A stretch of 64,000 bases of DNA from Cloacibacterium sp. TD35 (GTDB lineage: Bacteria > Bacteroidota > Bacteroidia > Flavobacteriales > Weeksellaceae): contig NZ_CP104850.1 in assembly GCF_028864635.1 (NCBI RefSeq), positions 1,928,001 to 1,992,000 on the forward strand. Reading direction: 5' to 3'. The notes beneath the pieces are model-generated. The model made no database searches. It saw only the letters and a program-made list of their open reading frames with translations, and had not been told where the DNA came from. Each line of letters opens with the position of its first letter. Positions within the stretch are counted from its first letter, which is position 1. Below, one piece after another: positions 1-7,404 of the stretch. The translations under genes were made by a program, and so were the position numbers.

Positions 1-1008
1 AGCAGTCACGGGAAAACTCAAAAGCATACCTAGCAGAATTCCGCACAATGTAATCAATACGGTTTCGCTCCATAAAATTATTTTCAGTGTAGATTTTTTC
101 ATGCCAATGGCAAGGAGCATTCCGAATTCAAACGTTCTTTCTACCGTCATCATCATGATGGTACCAAACAATCCGAACCCTATAATCAAATACAATATAC
201 CCGAAAAAATATAGAAGGAAAAACCATCTGCTTTGATATGATTCGCTACATCTGGCATGAGTTCTTGCCAAGTCATGACTTCATATTCTTTTCCGATGCT
301 GTTTTCTAATTCTTCAGTTAGTTTTTCTGCATTTTTGGGATTATCAATTCCCAAAGAAAGAGTTGTTAAGCGGTTTTCGGCAGTTAAAAAATATTGACAA
401 GTTTTTAGAGGCAAATACACAAAATTATCATTCATTTCTGGCGAAGCTAAATGCAGAATGCCTTTTACGTGATATTTTCCTGCAGCCATTACTTCCTGGT
501 AACCCTGTCCGTATAAGACAATGGTGTCATTGACTTTCAGTTGCAGTCTTTTGGCTAAGCCTTCGGAGAGCATGACTGCTTCGTCATTATTTTTAAAATA
601 AGTGCCTTTGATGATTTTATTTTGTAATTGGGTTAAACGGCTTTCTTTATCGGTATCTGTTCCTATGAGTACACAACCTTTGGTTATATTTTTATTAGAC
701 GCCAAAACAAAAGTCTCTAAACGAGGAACAATTTCGGTAACCGCTTTATTTTTTTGAAGTTTTGTAAAAAGTTGAGCATCTTCTGTAAAACTATTTTCTA
801 AAATTTGCTCGTCCCAATATCCTTTTTGATGAACTTGCACATATCCAGTGTAATAATTAACCACGTTTTTAATTAAATTATTGAAAACCCCTTCCTGAAG
901 AGATTGCATGAGAATTGCAAACAGCACTGCAAAAGCAATAGAAGCAATGGTGATCAATGTTCGACGACTGTTTCGCCAAAGATTTCTCCAAATTAATTTG
1001 GCTATCAT
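1..1008 (-). CDS. ABC transporter permease, FtsX/LolC-like (3' end outside window)
   Basis: The reverse strand is open from an ATG at 1008 to the window edge (336 codons), so the C-terminus is missing. The protein starts MIAKLIWRNLWRNSRRT, a typical cytoplasmic lead into TM1 (about residues 20-36). A large periplasmic domain of about 220 residues follows, then TM helices containing a TVERTFEFGMLLAIGM-like segment. That stretch is characteristic of FtsX-type permeases of the MacB/LolCE class. Its ATG overlaps the stop of the upstream LolA-like gene by 4 bases (ATGA), so the two are translationally coupled. The partner ATPase probably lies beyond the left edge. The likely role is export or extraction of an envelope component; the substrate cannot be read from the sequence. 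Confidence 0.85.
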   Translation of the reverse strand, partial: MIAKLIWRNLWRNSRRTLITIASIAFAVLFAILMQSLQEGVFNNLIKNVVNYYTGYVQVHQKGYWDEQILENSFTEDAQLFTKLQKNKAVTEIVPRLETFVLASNKNITKGCVLIGTDTDKESRLTQLQNKIIKGTYFKNNDEAVMLSEGLAKRLQLKVNDTIVLYGQGYQEVMAAGKYHVKGILHLASPEMNDNFVYLPLKTCQYFLTAENRLTTLSLGIDNPKNAEKLTEELENSIGKEYEVMTWQELMPDVANHIKADGFSFYIFSGILYLIIGFGLFGTIMMMTVERTFEFGMLLAIGMKKSTLKIILWSETVLITLCGILLGMLLSFPVTA

Positions 1009-1751
1009 TTTACTTTCGTTATATTTTGAGTACTAAAGAACTGGTCAGTAATAGGAGTGTCAAAAATTAAAGACTTGTAGGTTAATATGGTTTTGTTGCC
1101 TTTTTTATCCGCTGGAATCATTTCCATTTTCGCAGGGAGTAATTTTCCTCCAAGCATTTTAACATCGCTGCAATGCATGGTGTTCATGAGTTTTCCATCT
1201 TCATCAAAATATTCTGCATGAAGCATCATATAATCTTTTTTGTCGATAGAGAGTATTACTTTTCCCCAAACTACTGCCGATTTAGGTTTAGGAATTAATT
1301 GAATTTTGTAGCAATTTCTCCCATCTATTTCAATATCTTCCAGAAAAGTATGATTGTAATCTTCTAAAATTGAAGCTTCTTTTACCAAGTCATCATTGGT
1401 AAAATCTGTTCCCATCCAGCTTTGGCTCATCATAGAAGGCGGCATTTTAATGTTTCTTTCGATGGATGGAACCCAATTCCATACTTCTTTTTTCTTTTTT
1501 AGAAAGACTACACCTTTTTCCTTTGCTGGGGTTAGTACCAAAATCATGGTTAAATCATTTCCTTTAGTCCATGCTTTTACAGTCATTTCTCGAGTCCAAT
1601 TAGGACGAATGGTCTGGATTGAAATTAAAGCAACGGAAGTATTTCCTTTGGCTTTTTCGTCAGCTTTTTTGACAATAGATTTGGCGTCCTGTGCTAAGAT
1701 TATACATGGGAACAATATAAGGAAAACGAATATTGATAGGATATTTTTCAT
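1005..1751 (-). CDS. outer membrane lipoprotein-sorting protein, LolA-like
   Basis: 248 aa with a Sec signal peptide (residues 1-20, ending IILAQ). The mature part has the LolA-like half-barrel features of Bacteroidetes proteins annotated 'outer membrane lipoprotein-sorting protein': repeated strands with phrases such as VWNWVPSIERNIKMPPSMM, SWMGTDFTNDDL and DGRNCYKIQLIPK. It is the first visible gene of an operon with the FtsX-like permease, overlapping it by 4 bases. Together they suggest a periplasmic carrier working with an ABC exporter. This is a paralogue-type LolA and not necessarily the general lipoprotein chaperone. The plus-strand frame through 1396-1809 is its shadow. Confidence 0.85.
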   Translation of the reverse strand: MKNILSIFVFLILFPCIILAQDAKSIVKKADEKAKGNTSVALISIQTIRPNWTREMTVKAWTKGNDLTMILVLTPAKEKGVVFLKKKKEVWNWVPSIERNIKMPPSMMSQSWMGTDFTNDDLVKEASILEDYNHTFLEDIEIDGRNCYKIQLIPKPKSAVVWGKVILSIDKKDYMMLHAEYFDEDGKLMNTMHCSDVKMLGGKLLPAKMEMIPADKKGNKTILTYKSLIFDTPITDQFFSTQNITKVK

Positions 1752-2370
1752 TTTCGCCTATTTAAATTGTTACAGAATTATAACAGTATCATCAAAGTTA
1801 ACAAAATAAAATGAAAAATAATATAATTTAATTGACATTTTTAGCTGATTTTCAGCAGATTAAAAGTTACGAAAACGATGTAGTAACTTTATTTGTGACA
1901 TTGAAAAAATTGTTAAAATTTTGCAGCGTCAAAAACAACGTTGTATAAATCATGTAGAAATGTTAAAATACCAATTTTTTTAAAAATTTTATTCTTTTTA
2001 TAAGACTTTATTGCATAATTAAACAGTCATTTAATAAAAACATGTTATTTGTCATATTTTATAGAAAAATTGTTAAACATAATGTTAATTTTTATTAACT
2101 TTATAGTAAATAATAAATTATTATTATCAATATTTAGTTAATAATTAATAATTTTTTACAAAATTCAGAATTTAACAAATATGTAAGTTTTTAAAAAACA
2201 GTTAGTTATTAAAAATTTAAGATAAAGACACTTAATTATTGTTTTTTAATGGATTAGATATCAATTATTAAAATAAATTTGACGTCTTTAAATTTTAAAA
2301 AATTATTAGTAAAGATCATTTAAAGGAAATTATTAAACTTATTATAAACTTATTATAAAAATTATTTGTT
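1752..2370. other. AT-rich gene-free stretch
   Basis: About 620 bases with no credible ORF on either strand and extreme A+T content. It holds the promoter region of the LolA-like operon near 1752-1900. Short low-complexity repeats occur, for example the 11-base tandem CTTATTATAAA near 2338-2360. I saw no DnaA-box-like TTATCCACA and no tRNA. Confidence 0.6.
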
Positions 2371-2588
2371 CCTCTCCCTAAAATTGAGCAAATATCTATT
2401 TCATCGTTTGTGTTTGTTTTGTGTGTTTTTATGGGGGAGGTTTTTTTTAATAAGTATTGAGTATAAAGATTAATTGTTATTTGCAATTAAAATAAACTTC
2501 AAAAATTAATTTTTAGATTATTTAATTCACAACAGCAAGTAACATAGTTCTCCAGTTCTTAAGTAATTTGAGGCTGGAGATTATTTTC
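2371..2588 (+). ncRNA. two-hairpin element, copy 1 (candidate small RNA/attenuator)
   Basis: Hairpin A (2371-2448) pairs CCTCTCCC with GGGGGAGG around a long loop and is followed by T8. Its loop contains a 31-nt block (2387-2417) that is 30/31 identical to 3735-3765 in copy 2. A 23-nt block (2472-2494) is identical to 3814-3836. Hairpin B pairs CTCCAG (2550-2555) with CTGGAG (2574-2579), followed by a T-rich run. The order and spacing of the three blocks match copy 2. No ORF occupies the element. It ends 70 bases before the AraC-type gene, so it may be a small RNA, a tandem terminator, or a leader that gates that gene. The strand is inferred from the U-tracts. Confidence 0.5.
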
Positions 2589-2658
2589 AGAGATAATTTT
2601 TAAATTATATCACAAAGACTAATAACTAACAGAGTGTTAATTTTTATATTCAGATTAT

Positions 2659-3543
2659 ATGTCTAGTAATTATTTAGTTTTTAGAAAGATTATCTATCTG
2701 ATTGTCTCTTTTTCTACAATTAGTACTGAAAACCCATGTGAATCTATTCTTCAAAAAGAAAATCTGTATTCGTTTGCACAAAAAAAAGTAAATAGTTTTT
2801 CTACTTTTAAAGAGTCTATTTATCAATATACCCATCATTCTTCCTTCAGTAATATCAAAAACTGGAAGATGACAAATTTTACTTTTTTACAAGACTCATC
2901 TGTAAATGACATCGAAAAAAAATATAATCCTATTTTAGTAAAACATTTCAATGATAGTTTTCACAGAATAGAGTATAACATCAAAAGAAATACTGTATAC
3001 TTTAATATTCTCATCTATTTTTTAATTTATTATTTTTATTGGGATCTCTCAATAAAAATGAGAAGGTTTAAAGTATTTGATTTGTCATCATCTCTCAATC
3101 AGATATTTTCAGAACAAAAAGTACAACCAACAATTAGAATTATTCAAAACGATTCTATAAATGATTTAACCGAAAAATATATTCTCAATGGTTTAAAAAA
3201 TTTCGAGGAGAAAACTATTTTTCTACAAAAGAATATTACTTTAGGAAAGTTAGCTACAGAATTAGACACTAATGTAAAATATTTATCTATTGTAATTAAA
3301 AAGCACAAAGCAGAAAACTTTAACAGTTACGTTAATAAACTAAGAATTAATTACATTACTCAGAAATTGGAAAATGAAAATAACTTTGTAAAATATAAAA
3401 TAAGTCATTTATCTGATTTATGCGGTTATTCTTCGCCAGCAGCTTTTACCAAGTCTTTTACAGAAATCATAAAAACAACTCCTTCAGAATTCATCAGAAA
3501 TATAAAAAAGAAGAGAAATGAAGTAGAATTAGAAACAGTATAA
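2659..3543 (+). CDS. AraC-family HTH protein with membrane segment, shortened sensor region
   Basis: 294 aa. The C-terminal 100 residues form two helix-turn-helix units of the AraC/XylS type (ITLGKLATELDTNVKYLSIVIKK; ISHLSDLCGYSSPAAFTKSF...TTPSEF). A hydrophobic segment lies at about residues 113-128 and another at the N-terminus (about 8-22). Flavobacteria have many membrane-anchored regulators built as signal peptide, TPR repeats, TM helix, AraC HTH. This one keeps the TM-HTH part, but its N-terminal region is only about 110 residues without recognisable TPRs. It may be a decayed or minimal member. It is flanked on both sides by copies of the two-hairpin element, which suggests a regulator plus RNA unit that was duplicated. 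Confidence 0.7.
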   Translation: MSSNYLVFRKIIYLIVSFSTISTENPCESILQKENLYSFAQKKVNSFSTFKESIYQYTHHSSFSNIKNWKMTNFTFLQDSSVNDIEKKYNPILVKHFNDSFHRIEYNIKRNTVYFNILIYFLIYYFYWDLSIKMRRFKVFDLSSSLNQIFSEQKVQPTIRIIQNDSINDLTEKYILNGLKNFEEKTIFLQKNITLGKLATELDTNVKYLSIVIKKHKAENFNSYVNKLRINYITQKLENENNFVKYKISHLSDLCGYSSPAAFTKSFTEIIKTTPSEFIRNIKKKRNEVELETV

Positions 3544-3635
3544 ATAGGTAGTGATTTCTCTTTAATTAAATGTTTTTCCGAATTTGACAAATATAAAACT
3601 TTTTTATCCTAATAAGAATATTTAATTTTATCAAA

Positions 3636-3660
3636 TCAGTAACTAACATACCGTTACTGA
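3636..3660. repeat. inverted repeat TCAGTAAC-N9-GTTACTGA
   Basis: A perfect 8-bp inverted repeat (3636-3643 and 3653-3660) with a 9-bp spacer, lying between the AraC-type gene and copy 2 of the two-hairpin element. The geometry suits a dimeric regulator's operator better than a terminator, because no T-run follows. A related TAACTAACA motif occurs near 2626, upstream of the AraC gene, without the symmetric partner. Confidence 0.4.
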
Positions 3661-3714
3661 AAATTTCAACTACTAAAAATAAACAATTAATATAAAATTA
3701 TTGAATTTTAAATT

Positions 3715-3930
3715 GCCTTCTCCCTTCTAAAGTTAGCAAATATATATTTCATCGTTTGTGTTTGTATTTTTTTGGGAAAGGCTTTTTTAGGTTTTTCACT
3801 TTTCATATAATTAAATTGTTATTTGCAATTAAAATATAACTTCATATAATTTTAATTTTTAATTAGCACATGCAAATAACAAATACTTCTCCAGTTCTTA
3901 AATACAATTTAAGACTGGAGAGTTTTTTTT
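3715..3930 (+). ncRNA. two-hairpin element, copy 2 (candidate small RNA/attenuator)
   Basis: Hairpin A (3715-3788) pairs GCCTTCTCCC with GGGAAAGGC and is followed by T6. The stem differs from copy 1 but still pairs, while the loop block 3735-3765 is 30/31 identical. The block 3814-3836 is identical to copy 1. Hairpin B pairs CTCCAG (3889-3894) with CTGGAG (3915-3920), extended by CTTAAAT/ATTTAAG, and is followed by T8 (3923-3930). Conserved loops with changing but paired stems are what a selected RNA structure looks like. The gene 94 bases downstream encodes a lipoprotein. No coding potential is visible inside. Confidence 0.5.
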
Positions 3931-4023
3931 CAAGCAAGAAAAATTTTATATTTCTGTAATGAAGAAATTCATTAGAAACATTGATTTTTAATCTTTTAAA
4001 TTTTATTAACTTTAAAAGAAAAA

Positions 4024-4497
4024 ATGAAATCTCTTCTTTCTTTATTAATTACTTTTTCCTTTTTGGTTTCTTGCCATAATAAAAGTTCTGAAAACACATC
4101 AGAAATTTCTAAAACGGATACTATTCTTCAAAAAAATGGGCAATTACTTACTTATACTGTATACAAAAAGCCTCTCCTTAAAATGAAAAGAGACCGTAGT
4201 GAATACAGTGAAGCTTATCAAAAAAGAATTGCAAAGTTGGTAGAGTATTACTTAGATAAAAACAACCAAAATGCGGTACAATTTCAACTCAAAAATCCAG
4301 AAGCTCATTTGGGGTATTCTACAGAAGAAACCGAGTGGGAAGGCGTGAAATATACCCAAATTGGACTTTTTACCAAAGGTAAAACCAATATGAAAACTTT
4401 TCAATGGCTTTTTTACAACACCAAGACACAAGAACTTTATGAATTTGATGTTCCTAAAAATACTCCTATCTTATTTTCTTATCAAAAAAATAACTAA
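4024..4497 (+). CDS. hypothetical lipoprotein
   Basis: 157 aa with a short lipoprotein signal peptide (MKSLLSLLITFSFLVSC, lipidated Cys17). The mature protein is charged and has a compact C-terminal region containing YSTEETEWEGVKYTQIGLF and TFQWLFYNTKTQELYEFD, which reads like a small beta-rich domain. I do not recognise a named family. It sits 24 bases before the small membrane protein gene and may be cotranscribed with it. Confidence 0.7.
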   Translation: MKSLLSLLITFSFLVSCHNKSSENTSEISKTDTILQKNGQLLTYTVYKKPLLKMKRDRSEYSEAYQKRIAKLVEYYLDKNNQNAVQFQLKNPEAHLGYSTEETEWEGVKYTQIGLFTKGKTNMKTFQWLFYNTKTQELYEFDVPKNTPILFSYQKNN

Positions 4498-4520
4498 ATT
4501 TACTATCAAAATCACCAATT

Positions 4521-4865
4521 ATGAACACTATTATCAAACTCATTATTACTGCTGTTGTGGCTTATTTATTGCCTAACATCTTAAGCGGAGTACATGTGAC
4601 TACCTTTTCTGCCGCAATTATTTTTGCCATCGTATTAGGACTATTAAATTTATTTGTAAAACCCATTTTAGATTTATTTTCATTTCCTATTACATTGCTT
4701 ACTTTAGGATTATTTGCTTTGGTTATTAATGCTATTATTATTCTTTTGGCAGATTATTTTACAGACGGCATTCAGATAGAAGGATTTTGGTGGGCTATTA
4801 TTTTCAGTATTGCCTTATCTATTATTACTTCTATTTTAGAAAATATTTTCATAAACAAAGAATAA
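4521..4865 (+). CDS. phage holin family protein, YvlD-like (four TM helices)
   Basis: 114 aa and almost entirely hydrophobic, with four predicted TM segments (about 3-20, 27-47, 53-77, 88-108). Phrases such as AIVLGLLNLFVKPILDLFSFPITLLTLGLFALVINAI are typical of the 'mycobacterial-type 4-TM phage holin' superfamily (YvlD family). Despite the family name, these are ordinary chromosomal membrane proteins of unknown role, and nothing here suggests a prophage. A terminator follows at 4891. Confidence 0.85.
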   Translation: MNTIIKLIITAVVAYLLPNILSGVHVTTFSAAIIFAIVLGLLNLFVKPILDLFSFPITLLTLGLFALVINAIIILLADYFTDGIQIEGFWWAIIFSIALSIITSILENIFINKE

Positions 4866-4890
4866 GATTAATTTTCTAAAAAACATTATA

Positions 4891-4920
4891 AAAAAACCTC
4901 AATTCCTTGAGGTTTTTCTT
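4891..4920 (+). terminator. intrinsic terminator after YvlD-like gene
   Basis: CCTCAA-ttcc-TTGAGG stem, A6 on the left and a T-rich tail on the right. Confidence 0.8.
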
Positions 4921-5034
4921 TTTACTAAAAACTTTGTAAATACTATATAAAATTTTGTAAAATATTTTCTAACTGGCTTTCTCATCTTTACAAAACATTA
5001 AAAACAACCCATTAACCTTTTAAATTGTAAAGAC

Positions 5035-5478
5035 ATGAGTAGAATATTCTTTATTTTATTATTTCTGATTTTTGGAAAGATAAATGCTACCCATCCTAAT
5101 GATGTTTTAGGTACATGGATGAGTGTAGACAACAGTGTAAAGGTAAAAGTTTATAAAGTCAACAACCAATTCAGAGCTAGAATCATTTGGTTTAATCATC
5201 TTTTAAGCGAAAGCAAAAAACCAATGCATTTGTCATTAGATATTCATAATCCTAATCCCAACCTTAGAAACAGAAAAATTCTAGGTATGGAGATTTTAGA
5301 TGGTTTACGTTATGATGTCCAAAAAAAAGAATGGGTTGACGGAAAAATATACGATGCTTCTAGTGGTAGATATTGGAACTCTAGCGCTAAATTACTTCAA
5401 AATGGAATATTAAAAGTTCGTGGATTCTGGAAAGCAGAATGGATAGGAAAATCTATTTCATTTAGAAAAGTAACATAA
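5035..5478 (+). CDS. DUF2147 domain-containing secreted protein
   Basis: 147 aa with a signal peptide (about 1-18, ending KINA). The mature sequence follows the DUF2147 pattern: DVLGTWMSVDNSVKVKVYK, then RARIIWF, then ILDGLRYDVQKKEWVDGKIYDASSGRYW, then LKVRGFW. The domain is common in Bacteroidetes and Proteobacteria, usually secreted, with unknown biochemical function. The gene stands alone between two terminators and is convergent with the acyl-CoA ligase gene. Confidence 0.85.
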   Translation: MSRIFFILLFLIFGKINATHPNDVLGTWMSVDNSVKVKVYKVNNQFRARIIWFNHLLSESKKPMHLSLDIHNPNPNLRNRKILGMEILDGLRYDVQKKEWVDGKIYDASSGRYWNSSAKLLQNGILKVRGFWKAEWIGKSISFRKVT

Positions 5479-5508
5479 AAAAAGACCTCTAATTGTGAGG
5501 TCTTTTTG
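5477..5508. terminator. bidirectional terminator
   Basis: AAAAAAAGACCTC and GAGGTCTTTTT arms around a 7-nt loop. It lies between the convergent DUF2147 and ligase genes and has U-tracts in both directions. Confidence 0.85.
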
Positions 5509-5510
5509 TT

Positions 5511-7283
5511 TTATGCTCTATCATATAATCTTTCATAAAGATTAAAGAATTTTTCTTTTACTGCTTTACGTTTTAGTTTCAAAGTAGGAGTAAGCAATCC
5601 ATCTTCAATAGTCCAAAGAGTAGGAGTAAGCTCTATTTTCTTAATTTGTTCCCATTTTCCTAAAGTAGCATTCAGCAATTCTATATCTTTCATAATTCTT
5701 GCTTTTAGTTCAGGAGAACTAGCCATCTCTTCTGGAGTTTTTCCAATTTTAAGATTTTTTCTTTCTGACCAAAGTTTAGCAAAAGCATAATCTGGCTGAA
5801 TTAAAGCACATGGCATTTTTTCGCCATCACCTACTACCATAATTTGCTCAATAAATTTAGAACCTTTCGCTAAATTTTCTAAAACCTGAGGCGCTACATA
5901 TTTACCACCAGAAGTTTTGAACATCTCTTTTTTACGGTCTGTAATGTGTAAGAAGCCTTCTTCATCAATATGACCGATATCTCCCGTCATGAAGTAACCG
6001 TCTTCCGTAAATGCTTCTTTGGTTTTTTCATCGTCTTTATAATATCCTTGGAAAACAGAAGGCCCTTTTACAGTAATTTCTCCATCTGCTTGGATTTTTA
6101 CATCTAAATTGTCTAAAACATGACCTACCGTTCCTATTTTCACTCTTTCGAATGAGTTTACCGCAATTACTGGAGAAGTTTCTGTAAGGCCATAACCTTC
6201 TAAAATAGGAATACCCGCACCATGGAAACTTCTATTAAGTTTACTAGATAAAGCAGCAGAACCACTTACTAGAGTGATCATATTGCCTCCTAAACCTTCT
6301 CTCCACTTAGAAAACACCAATTTATCCGCAATTCTATGTTTTAGAGATTTTGGTTTTTTGATGTCATAATTTTCAAGCAATGATAGTGCCCAGTAGAAAA
6401 TTTTAGTTTTTAACCCTCCTGCAGCAGCACCTTTGTCTACAATCTTATCATATACTTTTTCTACCAATCTTGGTACTACAGTCATGTAATGAGGTTTAAC
6501 TTCTTTTACATTATCCCCAATTTTATCTATACTTTCTGCAAAGTGAATTGAGAAACCATTGTACATGAACAAATAAGAAATCATTCTCTCAAAAATATGA
6601 CAGATTGGTAAAAAGCTTAATACTTTAATATCTGTATATTCTAACTTCCAATTTCTAGGAATTCTGTGGTCAGAAGCCAATACGTTAGAAACAATATTTC
6701 TATGAGTAAGCATTACTCCTTTTGGTCTACCAGTAGTTCCAGAAGTATAAATTAAAGTTGCTAAATCATCTGGTTGAATTGTTCTCGCAATGTCTTCTAC
6801 TTCTTGTTGATTGTCATCATTTTCTCCCAAATCCAGCACTTCCTTCCAGTTTGGAGCTCCAGGAATGTCATCAAAAGTAAAAATTCCTTTCAAACTTTCT
6901 ACTTGAGGTTTTACTTGAAGTAATTTTTCGTACAAATCTTTATCCGAAACAAAAACATATTTTATTTCAGCATTGTTAAAGATGTAAATGTAATCTTCAA
7001 TAGAAATGGTAGGATATACAGGAACATCTATTGCACCGATTTGCAAAATTCCCAAATCCATAATGTGCCATTCTGTGCGGTTATTAGAAGAAATAAGCCC
7101 AATTTTATCACCTGGCTTAATCCCTAATTTTAACAATCCTCTGGAAATTTTATTTCCTTGACTCACATATTCTTTTGTAGAAGTTTTTGTCCAAACTCCA
7201 TTATATTTGGTCACCAATGCATCTTCTTTCGGGAATTTATATAATGCATGATGAGCAAAGTCAAACAATCTTGTAACTGACAT
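5511..7283 (-). CDS. fadD: long-chain fatty acid--CoA ligase (AMP-forming)
   Basis: 590 aa, the usual length for bacterial long-chain acyl-CoA synthetases. The AMP-binding P-loop LIYTSGTTGRPKGV lies at about 177-190, followed by the motif GYGLTETSP and the adenylation motif TGDIGHIDEEGFLHITDRKKEMFKTSGGKYV. It activates fatty acids to acyl-CoA with ATP. The gene is transcribed away from an acyl-CoA dehydrogenase gene, and the shared 120-bp intergenic region carries a small palindrome (7327-7343). It feeds the beta-oxidation enzymes encoded further along. Exact chain-length preference is not readable. Confidence 0.9.
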   Translation of the reverse strand: MSVTRLFDFAHHALYKFPKEDALVTKYNGVWTKTSTKEYVSQGNKISRGLLKLGIKPGDKIGLISSNNRTEWHIMDLGILQIGAIDVPVYPTISIEDYIYIFNNAEIKYVFVSDKDLYEKLLQVKPQVESLKGIFTFDDIPGAPNWKEVLDLGENDDNQQEVEDIARTIQPDDLATLIYTSGTTGRPKGVMLTHRNIVSNVLASDHRIPRNWKLEYTDIKVLSFLPICHIFERMISYLFMYNGFSIHFAESIDKIGDNVKEVKPHYMTVVPRLVEKVYDKIVDKGAAAGGLKTKIFYWALSLLENYDIKKPKSLKHRIADKLVFSKWREGLGGNMITLVSGSAALSSKLNRSFHGAGIPILEGYGLTETSPVIAVNSFERVKIGTVGHVLDNLDVKIQADGEITVKGPSVFQGYYKDDEKTKEAFTEDGYFMTGDIGHIDEEGFLHITDRKKEMFKTSGGKYVAPQVLENLAKGSKFIEQIMVVGDGEKMPCALIQPDYAFAKLWSERKNLKIGKTPEEMASSPELKARIMKDIELLNATLGKWEQIKKIELTPTLWTIEDGLLTPTLKLKRKAVKEKFFNLYERLYDRA

Positions 7284-7326
7284 ACTTTACGGTTTTTGAT
7301 TTTTGTAAAAATAATACTTTTTCTTA

Positions 7327-7343
7327 ATTAACAAATAGTTAAT
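7327..7343. promoter_or_regulatory. palindrome in divergent fadD/acyl-CoA dehydrogenase promoter region
   Basis: ATTAAC-aaata-GTTAAT, perfect 6-bp arms, placed just upstream of the -33 position of the dehydrogenase promoter. It is a candidate operator for a dimeric repressor. The region is AT-rich, so chance is a real alternative. Confidence 0.35.
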
Positions 7344-7373
7344 ATCAATTTTCGTGGAAATCCTTAAAAAATG

Positions 7374-7381
7374 TATATTTA
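7374..7381 (+). promoter_or_regulatory. -7-like element TATATTTA of acyl-CoA dehydrogenase
   Basis: One mismatch from the Bacteroidetes TAnnTTTG box, 24 bases before the chosen ATG at 7405. It lies inside the longer upstream ORF extension, which argues against a start at 7354. Confidence 0.45.
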
Positions 7382-7404
7382 CGGCAAATAATTTTAATAC
7401 AAAA

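Noticed and set aside
1396-1809. Plus-strand 137-aa ORF opposite the LolA-like gene
   Set aside because: Low-complexity composition, and it fully overlaps a well-supported gene on the other strand.
1752-2370. Possible replication origin in the very AT-rich gap
   Set aside because: No DnaA-box cluster, and no dnaA, dnaN or gidA neighbours; AT-richness alone is common in this genome.
4521-4865. 'Phage holin' as a sign of a prophage
   Set aside because: The family name is historical; the neighbours are ordinary chromosomal genes with no phage structural or integrase genes.
7354-7404. Longer N-terminus for the acyl-CoA dehydrogenase
   Set aside because: The extension holds a -7-like promoter box and no conserved residues; the family starts at MDFNLTEEQ.
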